Shown here one piece after another: positions 1-7,227 of a stretch of 48,565 bases of DNA (within the stretch, counting starts at the first letter, position 1; each line of letters starts with the position of its first letter). Position numbers and translations under genes: made by a program. The notes under the pieces are model-generated. The model had not been told where the DNA came from. It was given only the letters and a program-made list of their open reading frames with translations, and did not search any database. The stretch is from Clostridia bacterium (GTDB lineage Bacteria; Bacillota; Clostridia; Christensenellales; Borkfalkiaceae): positions 1-48,565 of the forward strand of contig JAFWXO010000024.1 of NCBI GenBank assembly GCA_017545865.1, written 5' to 3'.

Positions 1-22
1 ACGTAGTGTTTTGGGCTAATTT

Positions 23-99
23 TGGCGCACCCTAAGAGGCTCGAACTCCTAACCTTTGGTTCCGTAGACCAACGCTCTATCCAATTGAGCTAAGGGTGC
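23..99 (-). tRNA. tRNA-Arg (anticodon ACG), CCA encoded
   Basis: On the minus strand the segment folds as a full cloverleaf. The acceptor arms GCACCCT and AGGGTGC pair, the D arm is GCTC/GAGC, the anticodon stem is TTGGT/ACCAA with loop CTACGGA, and the T arm has TTCGAGC in its loop. The anticodon is ACG (read as ICG), so it decodes CGN arginine codons. The 3' CCA is encoded. It is the second unit of a transcript that begins with a truncated tRNA-Arg-like copy and is driven by the promoter at 204-232. Confidence 0.95.
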
Positions 100-103
100 A
101 TAA

Positions 104-117
104 CCCCGAAATCGGGG
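104..117 (-). other. Spacer hairpin between the truncated and the complete tRNA-Arg
   Basis: CCCCG and CGGGG are separated by the 4-nt loop AAAT (ATTT on the transcript strand). It lies between the truncated tRNA-Arg copy and the complete tRNA-Arg. There is no clear U-tract after it in the transcribed direction, so a processing or stalling structure is more likely than a strong terminator. Confidence 0.45.
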
Positions 118-132
118 GAAATATTCAGTTTT

Positions 133-181
<49 letters not shown>

Positions 182-203
182 AAAAATTATTTAATGCTCA
201 AAT

Positions 204-232
204 ATTATATAACAGTAAAAAAGTTTTGTCAA
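204..232 (-). promoter_or_regulatory. Sigma-A promoter for the tRNA-Arg unit
   Basis: Read on the minus strand this is TTGACA, a 17-bp spacer and TATAAT, a perfect consensus. It points into the truncated tRNA-Arg copy and the complete tRNA-Arg. Confidence 0.85.
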
Positions 233-281
233 ACAAATTAAACTTTAATTAAATAATTTTAACGCATTATTTTAAAACCCG

Positions 282-310
282 TTTACAAGCAAGTTCTTTT
301 ATGGTAAAAT
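282..310 (+). promoter_or_regulatory. Sigma-A promoter of the Crp/Fnr gene
   Basis: TTTACA (282-287), a 17-bp spacer and TAAAAT (305-310), about 30 bp upstream of the start codon at 341. The ribosome site AAAGGA precedes the ATG. Confidence 0.75.
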
Positions 311-340
311 ATTGTTGCAAAAACCACAAAGGAACTGGTT

Positions 341-1000
341 ATGAAAAATATTAGATGCCAACTTTTTAAAGGTATTAAAGACGAGGAACTCAAACAACTG
401 TATAACTGCTTGCGCGCCCGCCAAGCCGAGTTTAAAGGCGGAGAAGAACTTTATTCGTTCGGAAGCGGTAAAACCGTTTTAGGCGTGATTACGCAAGGCA
501 AAGTGGTTGTTAAAAAGATTGATAGAAACGGCAACGTTAACATCTTAGACCATATTCAAAAAAACGGCGTTATTTCTAACGCTTTTGCCTTTTCTCAAAC
601 GGACGGAAACTTTGTTTCGGCTTACGCAGTTGAAAATACAAAAGTTGTGTTTTTTGATTATTCAAACGTTTTTAAGCGTTGCCAAAAGGCGTGTGAATAT
701 CACTCTCAATTCGTTGAAAACCTTTTTGATATAGTTATTGAAAAATCTAAAACGTTATCTCAACGCGTTGAGATATTGTCAAACAAAACTATTCGTGAAA
801 AGATTTTATCCTATCTTAGTTTTGCCGTTAAAAACACGGGGAGCACTGAGATAACGCTACCTATGTCCTTAACCAGTTTTGCCGAGTTTTTGAGCGTTGA
901 CCGCTCGGCAATGATGCGTGAACTTAAAAAACTATCGGTTGGCGGAATTATCAAAACGGATAAGCGGATTATAACCGTTTTAAAGCGAGAGTATATTTGA
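341..1000 (+). CDS. Crp/Fnr family transcriptional regulator
   Basis: A cytoplasmic DNA-binding regulator of 219 residues, the normal length for the family. Residues about 10-120 form a cyclic-nucleotide-binding-type beta-barrel (GGEELYSFGSGKTVLGVITQ, then GKVVVKKIDRNG). After a dimer helix, residues about 150-215 form the winged helix-turn-helix, with the recognition part around SFAEFLSVDRSAMMRELKKL. The cysteines are not arranged as in Fnr, so oxygen sensing through an iron-sulfur cluster is not supported, and the ligand is unknown. It has its own promoter (282-310) and an AAAGGA ribosome site. The next gene begins 24 nt after its stop, in the same frame. No target genes can be inferred. 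Confidence 0.88.
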   Translation: MKNIRCQLFKGIKDEELKQLYNCLRARQAEFKGGEELYSFGSGKTVLGVITQGKVVVKKIDRNGNVNILDHIQKNGVISNAFAFSQTDGNFVSAYAVENTKVVFFDYSNVFKRCQKACEYHSQFVENLFDIVIEKSKTLSQRVEILSNKTIREKILSYLSFAVKNTGSTEITLPMSLTSFAEFLSVDRSAMMRELKKLSVGGIIKTDKRIITVLKREYI

Positions 1001-1024
1001 TATGAGTTAGCGCATACTTTTTGT

Positions 1025-2158
1025 ATGCGAGTAAATCTTATAAAAGCCTTGATTTTTATGGCGACTGCATTTACGGCAGTCGCATTTTTTTATCCTAAAA
1101 ATAGCGTTTATGCAAGCGGTTATTCGCTAAGCGTTATAGCGGGCAATAAAGAGTACGTTTTTAGTGGACGAGAAATAAGCGTTTATAACGGGAAATTATA
1201 TCTTAACTGTATTGACGGGGTTATCGACGGGATATTTTACGATACCGCCCTTTTTCCCGTTGACGCGAGCGTTGAGTTTTTGCCGGATAACGATTATCCT
1301 TTCAAGTTTAAAAGTGAAAAACTTGGTAAGGGGATAGATAAAGTTCAACTAAAAAAGGATATTCAAAAAGCGCTTTACCTAAGGGAAAACACGGTAGATG
1401 CAAAATTTGTTGACCTTTTGCCGAGCGTTACCGCTGAAAAGTTAAAAGAGTGCGCGAATAAGCGCGCGGAGTTTTCAACTGATTATTCGCAGTCGAGTTT
1501 AAACCGCAAGCATAACGTTAAACTTTCAACCGAAAAGATAAACGGGGCGGTAATTGAAAACGGTGGCGAGTTTTCGTTTAACGAGATAGTTGGGGAGAGA
1601 AGTGAAAATAACGGCTTTTTAACGGCAACGGTTATTGAAAACGGCGAGTTTTCGCAAGGGGTGGGCGGTGGCGTTTGCCAAGTTTCAACAACGCTTTATA
1701 ACGCCGTTTTGCTATCGGGGCTTACTCCTACCGAACGCCACGCTCACAGTTTAGTTCCAAGTTATATTGAGCCGTCGCTTGATGCGATGGTTTCAGGGAG
1801 CGTTAGCGATTTAAAGTTTAAAAATTTCACGGGCGGTAGGGTTTATATAAAAGGCGTTGCAAACGGGGAAAAGGTAACTTTTACCGTTTATGGAAAGGAG
1901 ATTGACGCTGTTTACGAAAGGGAAAGCGTTGTTTTAGAAGTTATTCCACCAAGCGAGCCTGAAATTATTGTTGACGAAAGTTTGCCGAAAGATTTTTGCG
2001 AGTGGATAAAAGCCGAAAAAAGCGGAATAAAAAGCGTTGCAAATTTAAAAATTACAAAAAATGGAATAACAACGATTTTGAAACTTCATACCGACGTTTA
2101 TAAGAGCGTTCGCGGGCAAAAGCGGGTGGGCGCTAACTTGCTTGACAAAACAGGCTAA
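1025..2158 (+). CDS. VanW family protein, exported
   Basis: A 377-residue VanW-family protein. An N-terminal hydrophobic segment (about residues 5-28) ending in SVYA suggests a signal peptide or membrane anchor. The VanW domain is about residues 160-265 and includes NGGEFSFNEIVGER and GGGVCQVSTTLYNAVLLSG, with the family's conserved Cys and His (ERHAHS). VanW proteins occur in glycopeptide-resistance clusters and in many cell-envelope loci, but their reaction is not established. The annotated ATG sits inside a hairpin (CGCATAC, TTTTT, GTATGCG at 1011-1029) and has no Shine-Dalgarno sequence. The frame is continuous with the upstream regulator apart from its TGA. An alternative start is the ATG at 1058. 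Confidence 0.88.
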   Translation: MRVNLIKALIFMATAFTAVAFFYPKNSVYASGYSLSVIAGNKEYVFSGREISVYNGKLYLNCIDGVIDGIFYDTALFPVDASVEFLPDNDYPFKFKSEKLGKGIDKVQLKKDIQKALYLRENTVDAKFVDLLPSVTAEKLKECANKRAEFSTDYSQSSLNRKHNVKLSTEKINGAVIENGGEFSFNEIVGERSENNGFLTATVIENGEFSQGVGGGVCQVSTTLYNAVLLSGLTPTERHAHSLVPSYIEPSLDAMVSGSVSDLKFKNFTGGRVYIKGVANGEKVTFTVYGKEIDAVYERESVVLEVIPPSEPEIIVDESLPKDFCEWIKAEKSGIKSVANLKITKNGITTILKLHTDVYKSVRGQKRVGANLLDKTG

Positions 2159-2170
2159 GTAGGGTAAAAT
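2142..2170 (+). promoter_or_regulatory. Sigma-A promoter inside the 3' end of the VanW gene
   Basis: TTGACA (2142-2147), 17 bp, TAAAAT (2165-2170). The expected transcription start near 2177 is only a few bases before the ATG at 2180, so the next gene's mRNA should be leaderless or nearly so. Confidence 0.75.
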
Positions 2171-2179
2171 ATAGCCGTT

Positions 2180-2812
2180 ATGAAGAAAGAATTTTTTGCG
2201 GATATTTTATATAATAGACAAAAGCGCCGTAGCGCAATAGTTTTAAACTCCTTGCTAATCGTTGTTATCGTAGGCACGGCATCGATATTTATCGTTAAAA
2301 AAGATATAATCTTTTCGTTGTTCTTTTTAATGTTTGCGTTTGTTCCTATGCTCACGATCCCGTCTGCATTTAAAAATTTCCCCGTTCACGGCAACCCCGT
2401 TTTAACGGTTACCGATAAGGAAGTTTTGATAATGGGTATGGATATCAAACTTAAAGATATTTCTTCCTTTAAAGCAACCATTTGCTTGCAACCTTTAAAA
2501 ACGGAAAAAGAAACGGTTGAAATGCTTGAAGAGATAAAAGATAAGAAACCTCCCGAAGATTTTGACGGGGACTTTGATATTTATTATTTTGACGAAAACG
2601 GAAAGAAAAAAACAGTTTTTAGCCACGTTCAAAACGTTTCAGGCGCAATAGAAGCGCTTATTGAACTTGGCGTTAAAACGTATTCACTTAACTATTCGTG
2701 CAAGAAGAACGTTGTTAAGTCTACATATGATTTTAAAAGCGATTTAGCAAATCGCCGTCAAGCGGAAAACGCTAAAGCATCAAAGAAATCAAAGACCAAA
2801 CAGTTAATTTGA
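2180..2812 (+). CDS. Hypothetical membrane protein with possible PH-like domain
   Basis: A 210-residue protein with two transmembrane helices at about residues 20-38 and 43-60. These are followed by a soluble region beginning PVLTVTDKEVLIMGMDIKLKD, which reads like a small bacterial PH-type beta domain, and a lysine-rich C-terminus (KASKKSKTKQ). I do not recognise a named family. There is no ribosome site before the ATG, and a consensus promoter ends only 9 nt before it, so translation is probably from a leaderless mRNA. A tRNA-Leu gene follows. Confidence 0.75.
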   Translation: MKKEFFADILYNRQKRRSAIVLNSLLIVVIVGTASIFIVKKDIIFSLFFLMFAFVPMLTIPSAFKNFPVHGNPVLTVTDKEVLIMGMDIKLKDISSFKATICLQPLKTEKETVEMLEEIKDKKPPEDFDGDFDIYYFDENGKKKTVFSHVQNVSGAIEALIELGVKTYSLNYSCKKNVVKSTYDFKSDLANRRQAENAKASKKSKTKQLI

Positions 2813-2860
2813 TTGAAAAAATAAAAAAATCAAAAATTTTTAAAAACTATATAAAATCGT

Positions 2861-2889
2861 TTGCTCTTTTAAAAACTTTGTGTTAAAAT
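2861..2889 (+). promoter_or_regulatory. Promoter of tRNA-Leu
   Basis: TTGCTC (2861-2866), 17 bp, TAAAAT (2884-2889). The tRNA begins 11 bp later. Confidence 0.7.
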
Positions 2890-2899
2890 ACAATAGCGC

Positions 2900-2986
2900 G
2901 CGGCTGTGGCGGAACTGGCAGACGCATAAGACTAAGGATCTTATGAAGGCTACTTCGTGCAGGTTCAAGTCCTGTCAGCCGCACCA
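2900..2986 (+). tRNA. tRNA-Leu (anticodon AAG), CCA encoded
   Basis: The acceptor arms GCGGCTG and CAGCCGC pair. The anticodon stem TAAGA/TCTTA carries loop CTAAGGA, so the anticodon is AAG. A long class-II variable arm (GAAGGCTACTTCGTGC) and the T loop TTCAAGT follow, and CCA is encoded. The 87-nt length fits a leucine tRNA. A strong terminator begins five bases downstream. Confidence 0.95.
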
Positions 2987-2990
2987 CAAA

Positions 2991-3019
2991 AAGAACGATT
3001 GAAAAATCGTTCTTTTTTT
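2991..3019 (+). terminator. Terminator of tRNA-Leu
   Basis: AAGAACGATT, loop GAAA, AATCGTTCTT, followed by a run of T. Confidence 0.9.
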
Positions 3020-3038
3020 GTGCTCAGGACTTGAACCC

Positions 3039-3099
3039 ACGGTTCAGCCCCTAGCGTGGCGCGACCCTTTTGTCCTTACGGACATTTCCCCTAATAGGG
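3039..3099. repeat. 61-bp direct repeat, copy 1
   Basis: This 61-bp block recurs at 3179-3239 with a single difference (a at 3078, g at 3218). It contains two small palindromes, GTCC TTAC GGAC and CCCCT AAT AGGGG, and a GC-rich core (CTAGCGTGGCGCGACCC). It is preceded by 3023-3038, which reads as an inverted copy of a tRNA T arm (CAGGACTTGAACC). No ORF is present. Confidence 0.9.
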
Positions 3100-3105
3100 G
3101 AATCC

Positions 3106-3121
3106 CCTGTCAGCCGCACCA
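3106..3121 (+). repeat. Duplicated 3' end of tRNA-Leu
   Basis: CCTGTCAGCCGCACCA here is identical to the last 16 bases of the tRNA-Leu gene (2971-2986), including CCA. It is the pattern left when an element integrates at a tRNA 3' end. No integrase is visible. Confidence 0.85.
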
Positions 3122-3153
3122 AAAAATGCACCCAAATTCGGGTGCATTTTTTT
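3121..3153. terminator. Bidirectional hairpin terminator within the repeat cluster
   Basis: TGCACCC (3127-3133), loop AAATTC, GGGTGCA (3140-3146), flanked by A6 and T7, so it can act in either direction. Confidence 0.8.
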
Positions 3154-3178
3154 GTTATGGCTGACAGTCCTTTCACCT

Positions 3179-3239
3179 ACGGTTCAGCCCCTAGCGTGGC
3201 GCGACCCTTTTGTCCTTGCGGACATTTCCCCTAATAGGG
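3179..3239. repeat. 61-bp direct repeat, copy 2
   Basis: A second copy of the block at 3039-3099, 140 bp further on. It is preceded by GGCTGACAGTCCTTTCACCT (3159-3178), a degenerate inverted version of the tRNA-Leu 3' end. Confidence 0.9.
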
Positions 3240-3256
3240 TGGGCGTGATTATATTA

Positions 3257-3287
3257 AAAAACGGCTTGAATTGTTCAAGCCGTTTTT
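3257..3287. terminator. Terminator of the DMT permease gene, also usable from the plus side
   Basis: ACGGCTTGAA (3261-3270), loop TTG, TTCAAGCCGT (3274-3283), with A and T runs on the two sides. It lies just past the stop codon of the minus-strand gene ending at 3290. Confidence 0.85.
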
Positions 3288-3289
3288 GT

Positions 3290-4207
3290 TTATATATTGA
3301 TAAGTAGTATTGCAGAGAATACAAAAAATAAGCCTATAATCTTATTAAGGGTTAGTTTTTGCTTGTAAACAACAACGTCACAAACGGCGGTTAAAAGCAT
3401 TGCAACGCCTTTAATGAGCGGATAAAAGATTGCCGATGGGAGCATGCCTGCCGAAAGGGTTGAGAAATATTGATAAGCGTAAATCATAACTGCCGCTATG
3501 AATATGTAAATGAACAATTTTTTGCTTGACGAGGAACTTTCAGGGAGAAAACTTTTTTTCTTAAACGCTTTGCCAAAAATTAAAACTGATGAAAAACAAA
3601 CTAAAACCACGGCGAAAGTCATTAAGTTGAAAAATGCCGTGTAATCTTTGCCAACGAGCGTTGGGTATAGTTTTTGAGTTACGCCCGCGCCAACGTAAGA
3701 AAGAATTAAAAGTAAAATATAAACTATCGTCATCACGCTAAACTTATTAGAAGTTTTAGATTTGGTAGCGAGCGATCTTTCCTTTTTAGGTTTAAAAGAT
3801 AGAGAAACAACGGCGATTAGTAAACACAAAAAGCCAAGCCATTGAAGAAGGCTAACGGTTTCCCCTTCGTATAAAAGGGGCGCTATCATCATAGGAATTG
3901 CTGTTGAGCCTATGATAGAAAACGTTTCCAAGTAAATAAGCCCTATGCTTTGAGTGCAAACAACCCATAAAAACATCATAAGCGCGTTAGATAAGCCTGA
4001 AACAAGCCAGATCCACCAACCGTTAAGCTCGGCGTTTGCGCCCGCAATAAAAAAGATTGCAAGGCTAACTAAACCGCACAGTATTGAGCGAAGGGTGTTT
4101 ATCCTAACGCTATTATATTCGCCGGGGCAAACTTTACCGCTATTTTTCATAGCGATTACTTTTGAAATACCCGCAACGTTTGCGATTAACAAAAATAAAT
4201 AAGGCAT
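3290..4207 (-). CDS. DMT/EamA-type small-molecule permease
   Basis: An integral membrane protein of about 305 residues with roughly ten hydrophobic helices in two halves, the pattern of the drug/metabolite transporter superfamily. Residues such as GLIYLETFSIIGSTAIPMM in the first half and GMLPSAIFYPLIKGVAMLLTAV in the second resemble EamA repeats. The substrate is unknown. The start at 4207 (MPYLFLLIANVAG) is chosen over an upstream ATG at 4261 because GGAG lies 6 nt before it, and a consensus promoter (4229-4257) would place the transcription start downstream of the earlier ATG. It is a single-gene unit with a terminator right after its stop. Confidence 0.82.
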   Translation of the reverse strand: MPYLFLLIANVAGISKVIAMKNSGKVCPGEYNSVRINTLRSILCGLVSLAIFFIAGANAELNGWWIWLVSGLSNALMMFLWVVCTQSIGLIYLETFSIIGSTAIPMMIAPLLYEGETVSLLQWLGFLCLLIAVVSLSFKPKKERSLATKSKTSNKFSVMTIVYILLLILSYVGAGVTQKLYPTLVGKDYTAFFNLMTFAVVLVCFSSVLIFGKAFKKKSFLPESSSSSKKLFIYIFIAAVMIYAYQYFSTLSAGMLPSAIFYPLIKGVAMLLTAVCDVVVYKQKLTLNKIIGLFFVFSAILLINI

Positions 4208-4228
4208 AAAAATCTCCGTTTCCATAGT

Positions 4229-4257
4229 ATTATACCGCTGAATAATTTTATAGTCAA
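4229..4257 (-). promoter_or_regulatory. Sigma-A promoter of the DMT permease gene
   Basis: On the minus strand: TTGACT, 17 bp, TATAAT. It decides the start of the downstream gene, because transcription from here begins after the alternative ATG at 4261. Confidence 0.85.
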
Positions 4258-4290
4258 TCAAAAGAACAATTTAAATAAAAAAGTATAACA

Positions 4291-4319
4291 AAAACGCCGT
4301 TTGGGAAAACCAAACGGCG
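4291..4319 (-). terminator. Terminator of the ZIP transporter gene
   Basis: CGCCGTTTGG (4295-4304), loop GAAAA, CCAAACGGCG (4310-4319). The transcribed minus strand ends in a T run. Confidence 0.88.
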
Positions 4320-4332
4320 ATTATTTATATTG

Positions 4333-5085
4333 TTAAATTAAAAAGTCAAACGCAAGCATTACGCAAAAGCCGAAAATTAAAGAATAAGTTGCGGCGTGTT
4401 CGTTGCCGTGCGAGTGGGTTTCGGGAATCATTTCGTCGCTTATAACGTAAAGCATAGTTCCGCTTGCAAATGCGAGAGCGAACGGTAAAATAATAGTTGA
4501 AATAGTAACTGCAAAATAGCCTACTAAAGTTCCTAAAACTTCAACTAAACCCGTTGATAAGGCGATTATAAACGTTTTGCCTTTGCTCATACCAGCCGAG
4601 AGCATAGGCGCGATAATAACCATACCTTCGGGTATGTTTTGGATTGCTATGCCTATTGCAACGCTAAGCGCTTGCGAAACGTTATCCGAGCCGAAACTTA
4701 CGCCCGCTGCAATGCCTTCAGGGAAATTGTGAATTGCAATCGCTATAACGAAAAGTAAAACTTTGTTAAGCGTTTTGTTCTTTGGCGAGTGGGGTTCTTC
4801 AATCCCAGTAAACTTATGAAGGTGTGGCACGAGTTTATCGATAAGGTGCAAACACACCGCGCCAACCGCAATGCCTATAACCGTTATTATAATTGCATAT
4901 TTTCCACCAAGTTCAAGCGATGGGATAATAAGACCTATAAGCGCTGCCGCCATCATAACGCCCGATGCAAACGCCAAGACGATGTCGTTTAGCCTATGCG
5001 ACGGATTTTTTATGATAAAACCGAGTAGCGCGCCCACCACCGTTGCACCGCCTACGCCTAAGGCGGTTAATAAAACCATTGTCAT
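4333..5085 (-). CDS. ZIP family metal (zinc/divalent cation) transporter
   Basis: An inner-membrane divalent-metal importer of about 250 residues with eight predicted helices. The two metal-site helices carry the ZIP signatures HNFPEGIAAGVSFG (TM4) and QNIPEGMVI (TM5), whose His, Asn, Gln and Glu residues line the binuclear metal site. A His-containing loop (LHLIDKLVPHLHKF) lies between TM3 and TM4. An ATG at 5094 is also possible, but AAGGA would then touch the start codon. For the ATG at 5085 (MTMVLLTALGVGG) the spacing is 8 nt. It is downstream of the rpe gene on the same strand and may be cotranscribed. It could be named zupT-like, with the substrate untested. Confidence 0.88.
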   Translation of the reverse strand: MTMVLLTALGVGGATVVGALLGFIIKNPSHRLNDIVLAFASGVMMAAALIGLIIPSLELGGKYAIIITVIGIAVGAVCLHLIDKLVPHLHKFTGIEEPHSPKNKTLNKVLLFVIAIAIHNFPEGIAAGVSFGSDNVSQALSVAIGIAIQNIPEGMVIIAPMLSAGMSKGKTFIIALSTGLVEVLGTLVGYFAVTISTIILPFALAFASGTMLYVISDEMIPETHSHGNEHAATYSLIFGFCVMLAFDFLI

Positions 5086-5144
5086 TTCGTTCATCCTTAT
5101 ATAGTATTTTTCCGCCGATTAAAAAGTGAAAACGGCGAGCAAAA

Positions 5145-5804
5145 TTACTGTTCAATCGTTTGTATAAATGCCTTTTTGTCTTCCGCTTTTAAACAAGCCG
5201 AGCCCGCAACGAAAACGTTTGCGCCGTTTTCTTTGCAGAAACCAAAAGTGTTAACGTCAATACCGCCGTCAACTTGAATATGGCAAGCGGGGTTAACTTC
5301 AGAAAGTTTTTTTGAAAGTTCGTTAAGTTTTGGCATCATATCTTTCATAAAACTTTGTCCGCCAAAGCCGGGCTCAACCGTCATAACGAGAACAAGGTCA
5401 AGTATAGGAAGATATTTTTCAATCGCTGAAACGGGAGTTTTAGGTTTGATTGATAAACCGCATTTAACGCCGTTTGCCTTAATTTTTTCAAGCGCTTTTA
5501 AAGTGTTTTCTTCGGTATCTGCTTCAACGTGGATAGTAAGATAATCAGCGCCCGCTTTTGAGTATTCGTCAATATAACGGATGGGGCGGTCAATCATAAG
5601 ATGCACGTCTAAAACCCTATCGGTAAACTTTCTAAGCGCGGAAACGGTTGAATAACCGAAAGAGAAGTTGGGAACGAAAGTCCCGTCCATACAGTCAACG
5701 TGAAACCATTTTGCGCCAGCACGTTCAAGCATCTTAACGTCCCTACCAAAATTAAGTGGGTCGGTAGCAAGTAGCGACGGGGCTACGATGTATTCTTTAC
5801 TCAT
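5145..5804 (-). CDS. rpe: Ribulose-phosphate 3-epimerase
   Basis: This cytoplasmic TIM-barrel enzyme of 219 residues interconverts D-ribulose 5-phosphate and D-xylulose 5-phosphate in the pentose phosphate pathway. Visible signatures are the N-terminal APSLLATD, the metal-site HVDCMDGTFVPNFSFG, DVHLMI, the phosphate-binding VEPGFGGQSFM and QVDGGI. The length matches the family. It is the third gene of an operon after the SIS and transaldolase-like genes, with AGGAG before the ATG. A related possibility is allulose-6-phosphate 3-epimerase, which belongs to the same family. The neighbouring sugar-phosphate isomerase makes a specialised role plausible. Confidence 0.93.
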   Translation of the reverse strand: MSKEYIVAPSLLATDPLNFGRDVKMLERAGAKWFHVDCMDGTFVPNFSFGYSTVSALRKFTDRVLDVHLMIDRPIRYIDEYSKAGADYLTIHVEADTEENTLKALEKIKANGVKCGLSIKPKTPVSAIEKYLPILDLVLVMTVEPGFGGQSFMKDMMPKLNELSKKLSEVNPACHIQVDGGIDVNTFGFCKENGANVFVAGSACLKAEDKKAFIQTIEQ

Positions 5805-5813
5805 AATAACTCC

Positions 5814-6491
5814 TTAAATATCAAGCATAGTTTTGCCTTTACCGCAAAGTTTTTCAAAATCGTCGATAAAGTCTTGCTCGGCTTCTTTAACACTTGCGTT
5901 TCTTATAAGGTTTTCAATAACGTCAGGCGCAATAGTAACCGCGCCGATACCAAACGCGCAAAGTTCTTGAACTTGGTTGGAGTTTTTGAAACTTGCCGCA
6001 AGGATTTGAGTGTTAAAGTTGCAGTTTTCAATAATGTTTTGGATAAGTTTAACCGATTCAACGCCGTTTGCGCCAAGGTTATCAATTCTATTAACGTAGG
6101 GCGCAACGTAGTCCGCGCCTGCCTTTGCCGCGAGGTACGCTTGCATGGGCGTGTAGATAGCAGTTGCCGTGATTTTGAAGCCTTGAGCGTGAAGTTTTTT
6201 CATCGCCTTTAAACCTTCTGGGATAGTGGGAATTTTAACGAAAGTTTCCCTACCTAAAATTTCGGTCATCTTATACGCTTCTTTAATCATAGTTTCGGCG
6301 TTTAAAGAAATTACTTGAGCGTGAAGTTCTTGTTTATCGCCGATAAATTCTCTAATCTCAGATAAAACTTCGTAAGGATTCTTACCGCTTTTTGCTAAGA
6401 TAGACGGGTTTGTGGTAACCCCGTCAATCGCATAAAATTCATAGATTTTTTTAATCTTTTCAATATTAGCGTCATCAATTAAAAATTTCAT
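5814..6491 (-). CDS. Transaldolase / fructose-6-phosphate aldolase-like protein
   Basis: A 225-residue short transaldolase of the FSA/TalC type, a cytoplasmic TIM barrel forming a Schiff base with dihydroxyacetone-type donors. The N-terminal DGVTTNPSILAKSG, the FVKIP segment with the likely catalytic Lys86, AGADYVAPYVNRIDNLG and LAASFKN are family hallmarks. The length and motifs fit FSA-type enzymes rather than long transaldolases. Sequence alone does not separate true transaldolase from fructose-6-phosphate aldolase. It lies 8 nt after the SIS gene and 9 nt before rpe, with an AGGTG ribosome site. Confidence 0.9.
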   Translation of the reverse strand: MKFLIDDANIEKIKKIYEFYAIDGVTTNPSILAKSGKNPYEVLSEIREFIGDKQELHAQVISLNAETMIKEAYKMTEILGRETFVKIPTIPEGLKAMKKLHAQGFKITATAIYTPMQAYLAAKAGADYVAPYVNRIDNLGANGVESVKLIQNIIENCNFNTQILAASFKNSNQVQELCAFGIGAVTIAPDVIENLIRNASVKEAEQDFIDDFEKLCGKGKTMLDI

Positions 6492-6499
6492 AAATCACC

Positions 6500-7105
6500 T
6501 TATAGAGCCTTTTTATTCAATCTTTCGCCTACCGCTCCACCTGGATGAATAAGCGCGAATTGTTCTGCAACGTAACCCGTTTCTTCAATGATTGCAGCTT
6601 GAAGGGCGTGGAATAAAACGATTAACGCAGTAGTTGAAGTAGTGCCTTGCATATTCCATTTATCAGTTTCGCGGTTAACGTATTGCTTAATAACAACGTC
6701 CGCTCCGAGAGCCAAGGGAGATTCAAGGTTTTCAGTAATAGTTATAACCTTAACGCCTTTTGCCTTACAAATATCAAGGATAGGAAGAAGTTCTTTAGTT
6801 TTGCCACCGCGAGAAGCAAAAACCATAACGTCGTCTTTTTGAAGGTAACCGGTTGCGCCGTGAACGGCTTCCGCGGGGGAGATAAATCTTGCGGGGCGTT
6901 CTACGCAACACATAAGGTGGCAAAAGTGTTGGCAAGCAATACCCGAGTGGCCTGAGCCTGCCGCGCCTATTCTAACGGCGTTTGACAAAAGTTCAACGGC
7001 TTTTGCAAACTCGTCGTCATTAACGTAATTTTTCATTTCTTTGATACATTCGCTTTCAATATCGAACGCACCGTAGATAGCGTTTTTTGCATTTTCACTA
7101 AGCAT
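6500..7105 (-). CDS. SIS-domain sugar-phosphate isomerase
   Basis: A 201-residue protein made of one SIS domain. The sugar-phosphate loop is IGAAGSGHSG and the second phosphate contact is FASRGGKTKEL. TTSTTALIVLFHALQAAI and HPGGAVGERL at the C-terminus resemble KdsD/GutQ arabinose-5-phosphate isomerases, but the CBS domains of those enzymes are absent. 6-phospho-3-hexuloisomerase is the other candidate by size. It is first in an operon with a transaldolase-like aldolase and rpe, which points to sugar-phosphate rearrangement. AAGGAG precedes the ATG. Confidence 0.82.
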   Translation of the reverse strand: MLSENAKNAIYGAFDIESECIKEMKNYVNDDEFAKAVELLSNAVRIGAAGSGHSGIACQHFCHLMCCVERPARFISPAEAVHGATGYLQKDDVMVFASRGGKTKELLPILDICKAKGVKVITITENLESPLALGADVVIKQYVNRETDKWNMQGTTSTTALIVLFHALQAAIIEETGYVAEQFALIHPGGAVGERLNKKAL

Positions 7106-7132
7106 ATTTAAAACTCCTTTATAAAGTTTGTT

Positions 7133-7150
7133 ATTCTATATGAATAGAAT
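7133..7150. promoter_or_regulatory. Palindrome in front of the SIS-aldolase-rpe operon, possible operator
   Basis: ATTCTAT (7133-7139), ATGA, ATAGAAT (7144-7150), about 28 bp upstream of the operon's start codon, where a promoter would be expected. The minus-strand -10/-35 match is poor (TAGAAT or TATTCT with a weak -35), which fits a regulated promoter. No regulator is encoded next to it. Confidence 0.4.
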
Positions 7151-7227
7151 ATCACACAAAAACGATTTTCGCAACTAAACGGGCTAATAAACAAAAGTTT
7201 ATTTTTATAAAAAAGAGTATAAAAGCC

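Noticed and set aside
2155-2355. 66-codon minus-strand frame over the membrane-protein gene
   Set aside because: It overlaps a plus-strand gene with a consensus promoter and has no ribosome site.
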